Assembly: GCA_045110335.1 (NCBI GenBank)
Contig: JBGCGB010000007.1
Coordinates: 1-64,000, forward strand
Origin: CALBPI01 sp045110335
Lineage (GTDB): Bacteria; Pseudomonadota; Gammaproteobacteria; Steroidobacterales; Woeseiaceae
Direction of reading: 5' to 3'
DNA length: 64,000 nt
The translations under genes and the position numbers were made by a program. This document shows positions 1 to 8,234 of this stretch, piece by piece. Positions within the stretch are counted from its first letter, which is position 1. Each line of letters starts with the position of its first letter. A model generated the notes under the pieces. That model was not told the origin of the DNA. It did not search any database and saw only the letters and a program-made list of their open reading frames with translations.

Positions 1-98
1 GTCATGAAGCCACCATTCGGCGCCACATACCGAACCACTTGATCCGTCAGTTGAACCGGGATCGTCGGAGCGAGACGATTGGTAGCCTGCTCAGTCAT
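1..98 (-). CDS. MBL-fold metallo-hydrolase (LACTB2-like), N-terminal fragment
   Basis: The first 32 codons of a minus-strand gene run off the left edge. Reading from an ATG at 98 they give MTEQATNRL...VVRYVAPNGGFMT. The segment VRYVAPNGGFMT resembles the start of LACTB2-like metallo-beta-lactamase-fold hydrolases (V.R.LAPNPGPMTG.GTNTYLVG), which often follow a NUDIX gene in gammaproteobacteria. The start overlaps the NUDIX stop codon by 8 bp, so the two are probably translationally coupled. No metal-binding HxHxDH motif is in view because the gene is cut; the family call is inferred from about 15 residues only. Confidence 0.6.
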   Translation of the reverse strand, partial: MTEQATNRLAPTIPVQLTDQVVRYVAPNGGFM

Positions 99-888
99 CG
101 GCGCCAGGTATGGAGACCGTCATACCCGCTTCTGTTTCGGAAATAACCGGCAAAATCTCTTCGATCGCCGATTTATCTATGCGCGCGGCACTGGCCATGA
201 CGGCTTCAACAGAGTCAAATTTCCCCAACCACCTCAAGTTCTCGATAGTCGGCGGGTGAAGTTTCATCTCTGCCGTTACTTCTGCGTCCAACGCTTCAAT
301 TGGGCAGACCCAACGGGACTCAACCGTTTCACGACCGTCGGCTGCTCCTTGTTGCCCCTCGGGCACCGCTGCCACAAAAAAACGAGTGGCATAGCGTCGT
401 TTCATTAATATCGGTGTTGTCCAGAAACTAACGTATTCCATACCACTACAAAGCAAGGTTAGCGATTCGGATTCACACACTTGCAGCAGCGTCAGCGACC
501 CGGACTCCAGCGCGCGCCGATAATCCAAAAACCGTTCGGCGTTTTCTGCTGCACCAGGCTGACAAAGTTCCCCGCGAAAATCACGCGCTAACAAATAACC
601 GCTCTCTTCAAAGCACTCTCGAATCGCCGCGACCCACAAACCGAGACCGCCCGTATCAAGGTTCAGTTGGCGTGATGCCTCTGCATCATTCAACCCACAG
701 CAAAAAGGCTCCAGCTGGCGCTCGAAGTCGGACTCGGCCGCCAAACCGCCGGGAAAAACAAACGCACTCGCGAAGTCCGCACGTGAATGCCGTCGCAACA
801 TAAAGACTTCAAGTCCGTCACCAACTTTGTCGCGCAACAACATGATGGTTGATGCATCGACGGGCTCACTAACTGTCTGCTCGCTCAT
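91..888 (-). CDS. NUDIX hydrolase, NUDT19-like
   Basis: A 265-residue cytosolic pyrophosphohydrolase. A FPGG strand near residue 47 is followed, after an insertion of about 40 residues, by AAIRECFEESGYLL, which supplies the REUxEExGU core of the Nudix box. A long insertion between the Gly and the REUxEE helix is characteristic of NUDT19/RP2-type enzymes, some of which cleave CoA or acyl-CoA. Substrate here is not deducible. The ATG at 888 faces divergent glnB; the stop overlaps the downstream MBL-fold gene. The pairing suggests a joint role in acyl-CoA or nucleotide metabolite turnover, which is inference. Confidence 0.85.
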   Translation of the reverse strand: MSEQTVSEPVDASTIMLLRDKVGDGLEVFMLRRHSRADFASAFVFPGGLAAESDFERQLEPFCCGLNDAEASRQLNLDTGGLGLWVAAIRECFEESGYLLARDFRGELCQPGAAENAERFLDYRRALESGSLTLLQVCESESLTLLCSGMEYVSFWTTPILMKRRYATRFFVAAVPEGQQGAADGRETVESRWVCPIEALDAEVTAEMKLHPPTIENLRWLGKFDSVEAVMASAARIDKSAIEEILPVISETEAGMTVSIPGADD

Positions 889-994
889 TTTCTCGCCTTT
901 GTGCGCTAGCCATCATCGGCCTGCCGAGCCTATCTGACGTTCTGTTGTGTTATACACTAGCGTAGTAGTAGATGCTGAAACTCTGGGAAATCTC
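889..994. promoter_or_regulatory. Divergent NUDIX/glnB intergenic region
   Basis: The 106 bp between the two divergent start codons must carry promoters for both genes. A TATACACT stretch at 951-958 could act as a -10 for glnB but has no good -35 at 16-18 bp, and no sigma-54 GG/GC element was found. No operator could be named. Confidence 0.3.
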
Positions 995-1333
995 ATGCAA
1001 CTGATCACCGCGATTATAAAACCGTTTCGTCTTGATGATGTTAGAAATGCCGTCGCAGAGCTTGGCGTGCAGGGAATGACAGTGACTGAAGTCAAGGGAT
1101 TTGGCCGTCAACGAGGCCATACAGAGCTCTATCGTGGCGCCGAATACGTGGTCGACTTCCTGCCTAAGAGCAAGATTGAAATCGCCGCATCAGATGATCA
1201 AGCCGAAGCCATCGTAGAAGCGATTGTCACCGCGGCACGGACCGGCAAGGTCGGCGATGGCAAGATCTTCGTCACGCCGCTTCAGCAGGTCATCCGCATC
1301 CGTACCGGGGAATCGGGAGACCAAGCCGTCTGA
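995..1333 (+). CDS. glnB: Nitrogen regulatory protein P-II
   Basis: A 112-residue trimeric signal protein that reads 2-oxoglutarate and ATP/ADP and controls nitrogen assimilation through partners such as NtrB and GlnE. The sequence is close to E. coli GlnB throughout: IIKPFRLDDVR at the N-terminus, the T-loop TELYRGAEYVVDFLP with the uridylylated Tyr at position 51, and GKVGDGKIFV for the B-loop. An in-frame extension to 947 exists, but ATG 995 matches the family N-terminus (M..ITAIIKPF). No amtB is adjacent, so glnB is preferred over glnK. A run of seven T follows the stop at 1337-1343, without a convincing hairpin before it. Confidence 0.95.
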   Translation: MQLITAIIKPFRLDDVRNAVAELGVQGMTVTEVKGFGRQRGHTELYRGAEYVVDFLPKSKIEIAASDDQAEAIVEAIVTAARTGKVGDGKIFVTPLQQVIRIRTGESGDQAV

Positions 1334-1416
1334 GCCTTTTTTTGGGCCAAACCTGAAATGTTTCAGTACCTTGATCGGTCTGGTCTGGTGAACGATTTAT
1401 TGAGACTGATCACTGC

Positions 1417-2115
1417 ATGAAATCAACCAAAGACAACGCTTGCGTACTCGTGCTGATGTGCAAACGGCCAAGGCCGGGCGTCAGCAAACAACGCATTGCG
1501 GCAACCGCGGGCATTGATGCCGCTCATCGCTTGTCTTTGTTGCTGGTTGACTGCGCGCTGGAGGACCTTAACGCCTGGCAAGGCCCCCGTGTGATCGCCG
1601 TCGCCGAGGCGGACGACCTACCCTGGGCTGAATCTCTTCCGGTCGATGCCAAAATTATGCATCAAGCGCCGGGCAACCTGGGTGAACGTATCATGAGTAT
1701 TGATACGACGATCGACGATGACGAAGCACCGCGCTTGTATATCGGCATTGATGCGCCGTCGCTAACGCCAGATTATCTCGCCAGTGCCGGAACGTCACTC
1801 AGAAGCCATGACGTTGTACTCGGTGCAGCTGAAGATGGCGGCGTCGTCGTGATGGGTTGCAATGGGCCGTGGCCAAATCTTCACAATCTACCCTGGTCTA
1901 CGCCATTGTTGGGCAGTGCGTTGACCGCGCTTTGTTTGGACGAGAAACGCACTGTCGCGACACTGGCAACTCATGTAGATCTCGATCATGAAGCACAATT
2001 TAAACAGATTCGTGATCAGTTGGAGCCCGACAAACGACAATCCAGAGAGGCATTGTTGTCCTGGCTAAACGAATACATCACACAAACCCAACTTGATAGC
2101 AGTCGCGCAGGCTAG
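1417..2115 (+). CDS. TIGR04282-type glycosyltransferase (DUF2064 family)
   Basis: A 232-residue protein of the nucleotide-diphospho-sugar transferase fold. The opening LVLMCKRPRPGVSKQRIA corresponds to the family signature (FAR.P.PG..KTRLAP), with Gln replacing the usual Thr before Arg; GIDAPSLTPDYL matches the D.P.L. segment. The family was named from arsenosugar clusters, but most members, like this one, sit away from arsenic genes and their real product is unknown. It is the first gene of a four-gene plus-strand run that ends with its usual partner, the TIGR04283-type transferase. Confidence 0.8.
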   Translation: MKSTKDNACVLVLMCKRPRPGVSKQRIAATAGIDAAHRLSLLLVDCALEDLNAWQGPRVIAVAEADDLPWAESLPVDAKIMHQAPGNLGERIMSIDTTIDDDEAPRLYIGIDAPSLTPDYLASAGTSLRSHDVVLGAAEDGGVVVMGCNGPWPNLHNLPWSTPLLGSALTALCLDEKRTVATLATHVDLDHEAQFKQIRDQLEPDKRQSREALLSWLNEYITQTQLDSSRAG

Positions 2116-2136
2116 CGCGTAAGGAATTATCAACTC

Positions 2137-2853
2137 ATGCAATCCAAAACCAAAATTCTGCTGCTGGTAGGCGCTATCGCTTTACTCGCTGTCGGCGCAA
2201 CCCAGTTTCCCATTGCGGAATGGCTCACCAGCCTGGTTAGCTGGATCGATGCCAACAAACAAACCGCCTGGCTTGTTTTTATCGGCGTCTATGTTGCGGC
2301 TACCGTTCTGATGCTGCCGGGCTCCATCCTGACCTTAGCGGCGGGCTATGTCTTCGGCGTCATCTATGGAACCGCCCTCGTCTCTGTGTCTAGCGTCATC
2401 GGTGCGACAGCAGCGTTCCTGATCGGGCGATCACTCGGACGCGGTTGGGTTAAGGAAAAAATTGGTGCAGATGCGCGGCTTACCGCGATTGATAGCGCCA
2501 CCGAAGAGCGCGGTTTTCTCGTCATGCTACTACTTCGGCTATCGCCCATTTTTCCGTTCAATGTCATGAACTACCTCATGAGCTTAACCGGCATGTCCTT
2601 GAAGAACTTTTTCTTCGGATCGTGGATCGGTATGTTTCCGGGCACCCTGTTGTATGTCTACATCGGCTCCGGTCTCAGTGATCTCACGGCCATCTTGGCC
2701 GGCGAGTATGAAGCCGGTCCATATGGCAAAGTCTTTTTCTTCGGCGGACTGATTGCTACTGCAGTCGTGACCGTGTTGATCGCACGCTTTGCCGCGAAGA
2801 CCTTGAAAGAAACCATTGGCGTCACTGAAGCCACAGAATCCAAGGAGTCCTGA
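2137..2853 (+). CDS. TVP38/TMEM64 (VTT-domain) inner-membrane protein
   Basis: A 238-residue polytopic membrane protein of the DedA/VTT superfamily, whose better-known members translocate lipids. An N-terminal hydrophobic helix (residues 8-30) is followed by several membrane segments. The core LRLSPIFPFNVMNYLMSL holds the family R.(S/I)P..P....NY motif. It ends two bases before the start of the FAD oxidoreductase; the two proteins are fused or adjacent in many bacteria, so they probably work on one membrane-linked process. A lipid or quinone-linked role is inference. Confidence 0.87.
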   Translation: MQSKTKILLLVGAIALLAVGATQFPIAEWLTSLVSWIDANKQTAWLVFIGVYVAATVLMLPGSILTLAAGYVFGVIYGTALVSVSSVIGATAAFLIGRSLGRGWVKEKIGADARLTAIDSATEERGFLVMLLLRLSPIFPFNVMNYLMSLTGMSLKNFFFGSWIGMFPGTLLYVYIGSGLSDLTAILAGEYEAGPYGKVFFFGGLIATAVVTVLIARFAAKTLKETIGVTEATESKES

Positions 2854-2854
2854 A

Positions 2855-4306
2855 ATGTATCCCGGAGAGAATTTCGACAACGAGTGGCGCTCACTGGTTT
2901 TCCCGACAGATTATCAAAACCCGAAGCCAGACCCGGAAGGCTACAACCTGGTGGTTATTGGCGCAGGTCCCGCAGGACTCATTATCTCCATCGCGGCTGC
3001 GGGCCTTGGGGCCAAAGTGGCCCTCATTGAACGCCATGCTATGGGCGGCGATTGTCTCAACGTCGGCTGCGTGCCATCGAAAGCGATCATTGCAATGTCG
3101 ACCCGAAAAGCCCTCGGCGGCGATATCGACTTTGCGGACAGTATGGCCTGGGTTCGGGAAGTCCGTGCGAAGATCTCGCATCATGACTCAGTCGCTCGAT
3201 ATAACGAAAATGGCGTCGATGTTTTTCTGGGCGAAGCCAAGTTCGTTAGTGACAAAGCCGTCCAGGTGGGCGACACGACGCTCACCGGTTCAAAAATCGT
3301 CGTGACAACGGGTGCTCGTGCTGCACTACCGCCCATTCCGGGCTTGAGTGAAGCCGAACCGCTCACCAATGAAAACGTGTTCGATCTGAAAGAACAACCC
3401 GAAAGACTGGGCGTGATTGGCGCAGGTCCGATTGGTTGTGAATTAGCCCAGTCGTTTGCCAAATTGGGCAGCGAGGTTCATCTCTTTGAAATGGCCGATC
3501 GACCGGTGCCGCTGGAAACACCTGCTGCCGGCGAGCTACTGAAGAAACAGCTCGAAAAAGATGGTGTCGTCCTCCATCTAAGTACCGCCGCCAAGGAAAT
3601 CCGTAAAGTCGGCGACAAACGCGTCATTACAACCGAGAACGGCAAGATTGAAGTTGATCAAGTGCTGGTGGCGTTGGGACGCAAACCCAACGTTGAAGGT
3701 TTAAACCTCGAAGCCGCGGGTGTCGAGTACGACACAAGAAAAGGCATCGCTGTCAGCCCGCGACTACAAACTAGCAACAGCAACATCTATGCCGCCGGCG
3801 ATGTTTGTTCCAAATATCAATTTACAAACAATGCCGACCATCAAGCCCGCATTATTGTGAGAAACACACTCTTCTTCGGTCGTGGCGAAGCGCAAACTAA
3901 CAAGATCACGCGATGCACCTATACGCATCCGGAAATTGCTCATGTCGGCGCCGAAGAGTCAGAATTGACCGACTTCGATACTTACGAAATTGAATGGTCC
4001 GCATTGGATCGGTCGCAAACCGAGGGAGATACCGAAGGGTTTGTCCGGGTGCTGACCGAAAAAGGAAAAGACAAAATCCTTTCGGCAACCATTGTCGGTA
4101 GCGACGCAGGAGACCAGATTGCCACGCTCGCCGTCCTACTCGCCAATGGTCGTGGGCTGGGCGATCTCGATGCAGCCGTGCTCGCGTATCCTACGCGCTC
4201 GGAGTACTTACGCCGGTTGGCCGATGCTTACAATCGCACCAAGCTAACACCGTTCGTCGCCAAACTATTTCAGCGCGTACTGAAGTGGCGACGTAAGCCC
4301 GCGTAG
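2855..4306 (+). CDS. FAD-dependent pyridine nucleotide-disulfide oxidoreductase (mercuric reductase/lipoamide dehydrogenase-like)
   Basis: A 483-residue class I flavoprotein disulfide reductase. It shows the FAD Rossmann motif GAGPAG (36-41), the redox pair GGDCLNVGCVP (Cys67, Cys72), an NAD(P)H Rossmann GAGPIGCELA near 202 and a second FAD motif IYAAGDV. The dimerisation domain has LAYPTRSEYL near 443 where lipoamide dehydrogenase and glutathione reductase have the catalytic HPT, so the usual His is Tyr. No MerA C-terminal CysCys pair or heavy-metal domain is present, so mercuric reduction is unlikely. The ATG at 2855 is preferred over the longer frame because AAGGAG lies at 2841-2847. Substrate unknown; probably linked to the upstream VTT protein. 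Confidence 0.85.
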   Translation: MYPGENFDNEWRSLVFPTDYQNPKPDPEGYNLVVIGAGPAGLIISIAAAGLGAKVALIERHAMGGDCLNVGCVPSKAIIAMSTRKALGGDIDFADSMAWVREVRAKISHHDSVARYNENGVDVFLGEAKFVSDKAVQVGDTTLTGSKIVVTTGARAALPPIPGLSEAEPLTNENVFDLKEQPERLGVIGAGPIGCELAQSFAKLGSEVHLFEMADRPVPLETPAAGELLKKQLEKDGVVLHLSTAAKEIRKVGDKRVITTENGKIEVDQVLVALGRKPNVEGLNLEAAGVEYDTRKGIAVSPRLQTSNSNIYAAGDVCSKYQFTNNADHQARIIVRNTLFFGRGEAQTNKITRCTYTHPEIAHVGAEESELTDFDTYEIEWSALDRSQTEGDTEGFVRVLTEKGKDKILSATIVGSDAGDQIATLAVLLANGRGLGDLDAAVLAYPTRSEYLRRLADAYNRTKLTPFVAKLFQRVLKWRRKPA

Positions 4307-4338
4307 TAGTTCACCGCGCCGGGAATAGATATCGGAAC

Positions 4339-5049
4339 ATGACAAGGGATGACTCGCCTCCGCTACTTGTGAGCATCATCATTCCGGTGAGTAACGACAA
4401 TGTTGCCTTGGCAGCATTGTTAGCGCGCTTAACCGCTCCCGAATTCAATAGGCATGCAACTGAGATCATTGTTGCCGCTGCAGTTCCGGACGCACAGACT
4501 CGAGCACTTACAGAAGCTGCTGGTGCAACCCTAATCGACACACCGCTGGGTCGTGGCCAACAGCAGAACTTGGGCGCCGATGCTGCCAACGGCGATATCT
4601 ACTGGTTCCTGCATGCAGACGCCATGCCGCCCGACAATAGCTTGGATATCATCAGATGCGCTACTAATGACGGTCAATTGGGTGGCTGGTTTCGGTTTGA
4701 GTTCGATAGAACATCATCAGTCGCCAAACGCGCGTTGGCCGGCCTCATTAATTGGCGAGCCAAGCACGGGGTTGCTTACGGCGATCAAGCGCTGTTCTTT
4801 ACGCGACAAGCGTTTATCGACCACGGCGGGTTTGCAAATGCCCCGCTATTTGAAGAAAGCCGTTTAGTGCGAAGCTGCAAACAAACCGGTCGATTTGCCG
4901 CGGTCGATGCTACTACGATCGTCGATAGCCGACGTTGGGAACGAGACGGTTGGTGGAAGCGCACATTAAGCAATCGCGCATTAGCGCTCGCTCACCTTGC
5001 CGGTGTGCCGGCTGAAAAACTGGCCGCGTGGTATACGCGGCGGCGCTAA
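4339..5049 (+). CDS. TIGR04283-type family 2 glycosyltransferase
   Basis: A 236-residue GT-A enzyme. SIIIPVSNDN starts the nucleotide-sugar fold, GRGQQQNLGADAANGDIYW carries the family G.R..Q.N.GA..A.GD..LF signature, and FLHADAMPP provides the metal-binding DxD-like site. GLINWRAKHGVAYGDQALF matches the acceptor-side motif. It lies 32 bp after the oxidoreductase and closes the plus-strand cluster; its partner family opens it at 1417. Despite the arsenosugar family name, no ArsM/ArsS-like gene is present, so the acceptor is unknown. It converges on the AgmX-like gene with 3 bp between stops. Confidence 0.83.
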   Translation: MTRDDSPPLLVSIIIPVSNDNVALAALLARLTAPEFNRHATEIIVAAAVPDAQTRALTEAAGATLIDTPLGRGQQQNLGADAANGDIYWFLHADAMPPDNSLDIIRCATNDGQLGGWFRFEFDRTSSVAKRALAGLINWRAKHGVAYGDQALFFTRQAFIDHGGFANAPLFEESRLVRSCKQTGRFAAVDATTIVDSRRWERDGWWKRTLSNRALALAHLAGVPAEKLAAWYTRRR

Positions 5050-5056
5050 CTCAATA

Positions 5057-6055
5057 TTACGATGGGAAGAAGTCGATCGGCTTCGTTGTCGTGATCGCTT
5101 CAACGTCTTTCGAGTCGAACCGGAACAACTTAACGCGGGCAACCAACTTACGTTCGAGGTCAGCGTCATTCAAATCACTGGACTCCACTTCGCAGAAAGT
5201 CACGACGCCCTGCGGTGAAATCGTTAACTTGAGAACGACCTTCCCTTCCAGTCCGGGATCATTACGAAGCGCGCGCCGATACAATGCATCAATCGCACCA
5301 ATGTTCTGGTTGAAGACAATTTCGATCTCTTCGCGCGAACGCGAACCACGATTACTGGAACCGCTACGTTGAACCGCATCGCGACCGCCGTTTCCGGCAC
5401 CGACCGCCGCAACCGGCGCATCAACTCGCGTCGTTGAACGACCACTTAGACCAGTTCCACCGGTATTCCGGGAGAGCTCAGCGGTGTTGATGCCGCCACT
5501 GGCCGCACCCACATTGGACGTGATCAGGGAACGCTCATTGCGTTCCGAAGCGCCGACCGCACCGGTCAAAGGACGATTGCTCGCTACTTGATCAACGACA
5601 GAGTTATCACGTAAGGCCGCCAAATCATCAGCGAACGGCAGCAACCCCGCAACAGACGCTTTCTCACGTGCCACTTCTTCGCGCGACGGCTCCGGCACCG
5701 GCTCCGGTTGCACAACCGGCTCAGGCACAACTTCGGGCGGCGGCGTCACAGGATCAGGTTCTTGCGCGACCGGCTCAGGCTCGGGTTCCGGCTGCTCCAC
5801 CTTCGGCGGTGGGGGCGGGACCGGTTCTTTCTCCAGAATCAGTTGAGCAAAACGTTGCTCAATTTCAACCGCTTCGTTCGGATCCCGTTCGGGTACCGGC
5901 AGGAACGGCCAGATCAAACCCAGCACCAAAAGTGTCGCGAGCGTAATCGTCAGAATTTTTCGGAACTTCGCCTCTTGATCGTCCGATATTGACCAAGGTA
6001 GCTGGTAGTCCCTATAGAATGCCTGGAAGGTATTCGGCACAGCGCGCGTATTCAT
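5057..6055 (-). CDS. AgmX/PglI C-terminal domain protein, TonB-like (energy-transducing)
   Basis: A 332-residue inner-membrane protein with TonB-like layout: a cytosolic segment of about 35 residues, one membrane helix (ILTITLATLLVLGLIWPFL), a long Pro/Glu periplasmic linker (EKEPVPPPPPKVEQPEPEP onward), a Gly/Ser/Arg-rich middle and a folded C-terminus (EIEIVFNQNIGAIDALYRRA ... LKLTISPQGVVTFCEVESS) of the AgmX/PglI type. It probably couples the ExbB/ExbD-like motor encoded just upstream to an outer-membrane or periplasmic partner. A TTG at 6058 would add one residue; ATG 6055 is preferred. It is the last gene of the ten-gene operon; the family is also found in the Myxococcus gliding apparatus (GltJ/AgmX). 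Confidence 0.85.
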   Translation of the reverse strand: MNTRAVPNTFQAFYRDYQLPWSISDDQEAKFRKILTITLATLLVLGLIWPFLPVPERDPNEAVEIEQRFAQLILEKEPVPPPPPKVEQPEPEPEPVAQEPDPVTPPPEVVPEPVVQPEPVPEPSREEVAREKASVAGLLPFADDLAALRDNSVVDQVASNRPLTGAVGASERNERSLITSNVGAASGGINTAELSRNTGGTGLSGRSTTRVDAPVAAVGAGNGGRDAVQRSGSSNRGSRSREEIEIVFNQNIGAIDALYRRALRNDPGLEGKVVLKLTISPQGVVTFCEVESSDLNDADLERKLVARVKLFRFDSKDVEAITTTKPIDFFPS

Positions 6056-6058
6056 CAA

Positions 6059-6595
6059 TCAGCCCCCAAACCCTGCGCTGCCCGCGCTGGCTAGTTTATC
6101 GGAGCTCTTCTGCATCACAGCTAACGAAATCTGACCGTAGTCAGCATCCGTGCAAGTCGCCATGACTTTCTTCAACAAGCGATAGGAAATCTCCTTATCA
6201 CCCATGATCGTCACTTCGCGTTGCGAAATATCCTGATTTGCGGCCTTTCGAAGCACGCGGTCGTTCTGTGCAACTAAAGCCTGCTTTAGTCCATTAATAA
6301 TATTGCCTTTGGCTTCGGTCACTTCCCGCACGCTGGCGACAACTTCACCCTGAACCAAAATACTGTCGCCTGTGATCATCACGACCACAGTCTCACGAGA
6401 CTTTTCCTCAGCAACCGATTCCGGCAACTGCATATCTTTGGCATTCGGCAACGTCTCAACGTCCGACGAATTGACCAACAAGAAAAAGACCAGAATCGTA
6501 AAGATGTCCATCAAAGACACCAGATTCAGACCGGGCACCTTGCCATTGCGCGAATGGCGGCGCTCCATTCGGTTTGCGCGTGAAGAATGACTCAT
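6059..6595 (-). CDS. ExbD/TolR-like biopolymer transporter, second copy
   Basis: A 178-residue protein with a basic cytosolic N-terminus (MSHSSRANRMERRHSRNGK), one membrane helix that carries the expected Asp (LVSLMDIFTILVFFLLVN), and a periplasmic ExbD fold with KKVMATCTDADYGQISLAV near the end. The membrane Asp is the proton-relay residue in ExbD/TolR. It starts 3 bp after the first ExbD copy and ends 3 bp before the AgmX-like gene, so all three are co-translated. The periplasmic part is longer than in ordinary ExbD, with an inserted segment (VREVTEAKGNIINGLKQAL). Confidence 0.88.
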   Translation of the reverse strand: MSHSSRANRMERRHSRNGKVPGLNLVSLMDIFTILVFFLLVNSSDVETLPNAKDMQLPESVAEEKSRETVVVMITGDSILVQGEVVASVREVTEAKGNIINGLKQALVAQNDRVLRKAANQDISQREVTIMGDKEISYRLLKKVMATCTDADYGQISLAVMQKSSDKLASAGSAGFGG

Positions 6596-6598
6596 GAG

Positions 6599-7108
6599 CT
6601 ACGCGCCCCCACTTAGTGCGGTTGCATCGCCAATGGAAATTTCCGGGAACAACTCAAGCTTCTTAAGCTCGGTGCCCTCCAGCAATTCATAGATGCGAAC
6701 CTTGTCCATGACCTGAACCAACACTTCGTAAGAAATATCGGATTCAAGCAATAGTGTGCAGTCCAGCTTATCCGGGTTGAGATACTTCACTTCACGTAGC
6801 TTCTCAGCCAAACGCTCCAGATCGTACTCACCGTCTACATTATCAATCACTGACAAAACGCCGCCGTTGCGATCACCCACTTCGATACGCGCCTGGCGTA
6901 CCGTTATCTCCAACTGCAGCGTCTGCTCAGGTGTTTCTGCGGGCTCAGAGGAAGCACCCGGCAGATTCAACTCGAGAATCGCTAACCGCGAAAACACCGC
7001 GGTAATCAGCAGGAATGGCACCAGAATCACCATCAGATTCATGAATGCTGTGATGTTGAGCTCGGTCGCCTCTACTTGGCGACGCGCGCTTCGGCGGCGG
7101 TTAATCAC
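6599..7108 (-). CDS. ExbD/TolR-like biopolymer transporter, first copy
   Basis: A 169-residue ExbD-family protein: basic N-terminus with Arg runs, one membrane helix (NITAFMNLMVILVPFLLIT), and a periplasmic domain ending in KVRIYELLEGTELKKLEL. Unlike its neighbour the helix begins TAFMNLMVIL, with Asn where the conserved proton-relay Asp of ExbD/TolR normally lies, so this copy may be structural rather than proton-conducting. The start overlaps the ExbB stop (ATGA). Two ExbD copies per ExbB match the 1 TolQ + 2 TolR composition of AglR-AglQ-AglS in Myxococcus. Confidence 0.87.
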   Translation of the reverse strand: MINRRRSARRQVEATELNITAFMNLMVILVPFLLITAVFSRLAILELNLPGASSEPAETPEQTLQLEITVRQARIEVGDRNGGVLSVIDNVDGEYDLERLAEKLREVKYLNPDKLDCTLLLESDISYEVLVQVMDKVRIYELLEGTELKKLELFPEISIGDATALSGGA

Positions 7109-7752
7109 GCAGCAGCCCCTTTCGCTTCGCCGTCACGTTCGGTGACCGCGTTAAGGAACTTAACGGATGCCATCTCAAGACTATCGACAATTTGATTCGT
7201 CTTGGTTTGAATCACGGTGTGCATGAGCAGCAATGGAATAGCGACCATCAAGCCTAAAGCCGTTGTGTTCATCGCGACCGAAATACTGCGCGACAACATG
7301 TCTGCTTTCTCGGCCGGGTTGGCACTGGCTACCGCGGTAAACGCAGCGATCAGACCCATAATGGTACCCAAAAGGCCAAGCAGAGTTGCGATGTTGGCGA
7401 ATGTCGCCAGATAGTGTGTTCGCTTCTCTAGTCGCGGTAACACTTCCATCAGGCTTTCTTCCATCGCTTTCTCGATGTCGTCCCGACGGCGCGCCGAAGC
7501 GACCCGATACAAACCGTAAGTCATCACTTTGCCAATCGCTGATTTGGATTTGCTCGTGACACCAACTGCTTGTTGGAAGTTACCGGCCTTGAGATAAGGC
7601 ACGACCTTTTTCCACATTGCGCGATTACTCGCACCGGTCATCGTTAAGAATGCATAGCGCTCGATCGCAATCGCGATACCGAGCCCGAATACAATCAGGA
7701 TCGGATACATGAAGGTTCCGCCCTGTTGAAAAAATTGAATAATTGAAGTCAC
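7105..7752 (-). CDS. ExbB/TolQ/MotA-family proton channel subunit
   Basis: A 215-residue membrane protein with three helices: residues about 14-32 (FMYPILIVFGLGIAIAIE), about 115-140 (LATFANIATLLGLLGTIMGL) and about 155-180 (AMNTTALGLMVAIPLLLMHT). The GLLGTIMGLI and ALGLMVAIP segments are family hallmarks around the proton path. It should form the pentameric stator surrounding ExbD dimers. It follows a 50-bp gap after the small secreted protein gene, the largest gap in the operon, where an internal promoter is possible. Confidence 0.92.
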   Translation of the reverse strand: MTSIIQFFQQGGTFMYPILIVFGLGIAIAIERYAFLTMTGASNRAMWKKVVPYLKAGNFQQAVGVTSKSKSAIGKVMTYGLYRVASARRRDDIEKAMEESLMEVLPRLEKRTHYLATFANIATLLGLLGTIMGLIAAFTAVASANPAEKADMLSRSISVAMNTTALGLMVAIPLLLMHTVIQTKTNQIVDSLEMASVKFLNAVTERDGEAKGAAA

Positions 7753-7802
7753 TGTATTTTCCTCTGCCTGTTCATTGATGGTGTTCTAACTAACCTGTCG
7801 AT

Positions 7803-8234
7803 CTATTCGGACGAATCGGTGTCCTGTAGATCCTCGTAATATTGAATTTGTCGAACAAAAACCTCACGGTCCGCTGGTGCAAGCACCTCATCGAGTAAGG
7901 TATTCACCGGTCTCCCGACCAAATCGCCCAAGTCCGAAGACTTCCATGGAACGATGTACAAGACCTGCGGTAGTTCTTGGTTGCCGGTCACTTTAGTGCT
8001 TTCCAACTCCAGCGAATCCACTGTCCGGGGCGCCGCAACCGAACGTTGCGAATCCGGCGATGTTTCCACACCAGGAGACGGCTCTTCGGCTTCAGCGGCA
8101 TCGATGGCCGCCGTGGTATCCACACCCGGCTCGATATCTGCTGTCTCGTCTTGAGCTACCGCTGTGCCGAAACACAATGCAGCGCAAGCAAGCGTCAGCA
8201 TCCAAATTTTTAGCGTCTGATGTAAACCAAACAT
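7803..8234 (-). CDS. Small secreted protein of the ExbB/TPR operon, function unknown
   Basis: A 143-residue protein with a clear signal peptide (TLACAALCFGTAVAQ, cleavage after AVAQ), an acidic low-complexity stretch to about residue 70, and a short folded region (LPQVLYIVPWKSSDLGDLVG ... LLDEVLAPADREVFVRQIQY). No known domain is recognised. It starts one base after the stop of the TPR lipoprotein gene and precedes exbB, so it is probably a periplasmic accessory of the same machine. Confidence 0.8.
   Translation of the reverse strand: MFGLHQTLKIWMLTLACAALCFGTAVAQDETADIEPGVDTTAAIDAAEAEEPSPGVETSPDSQRSVAAPRTVDSLELESTKVTGNQELPQVLYIVPWKSSDLGDLVGRPVNTLLDEVLAPADREVFVRQIQYYEDLQDTDSSE

Noticed and set aside
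1337..1343. Seven-T run after glnB as a terminator
   Set aside because: No adequate hairpin directly before the T-run.
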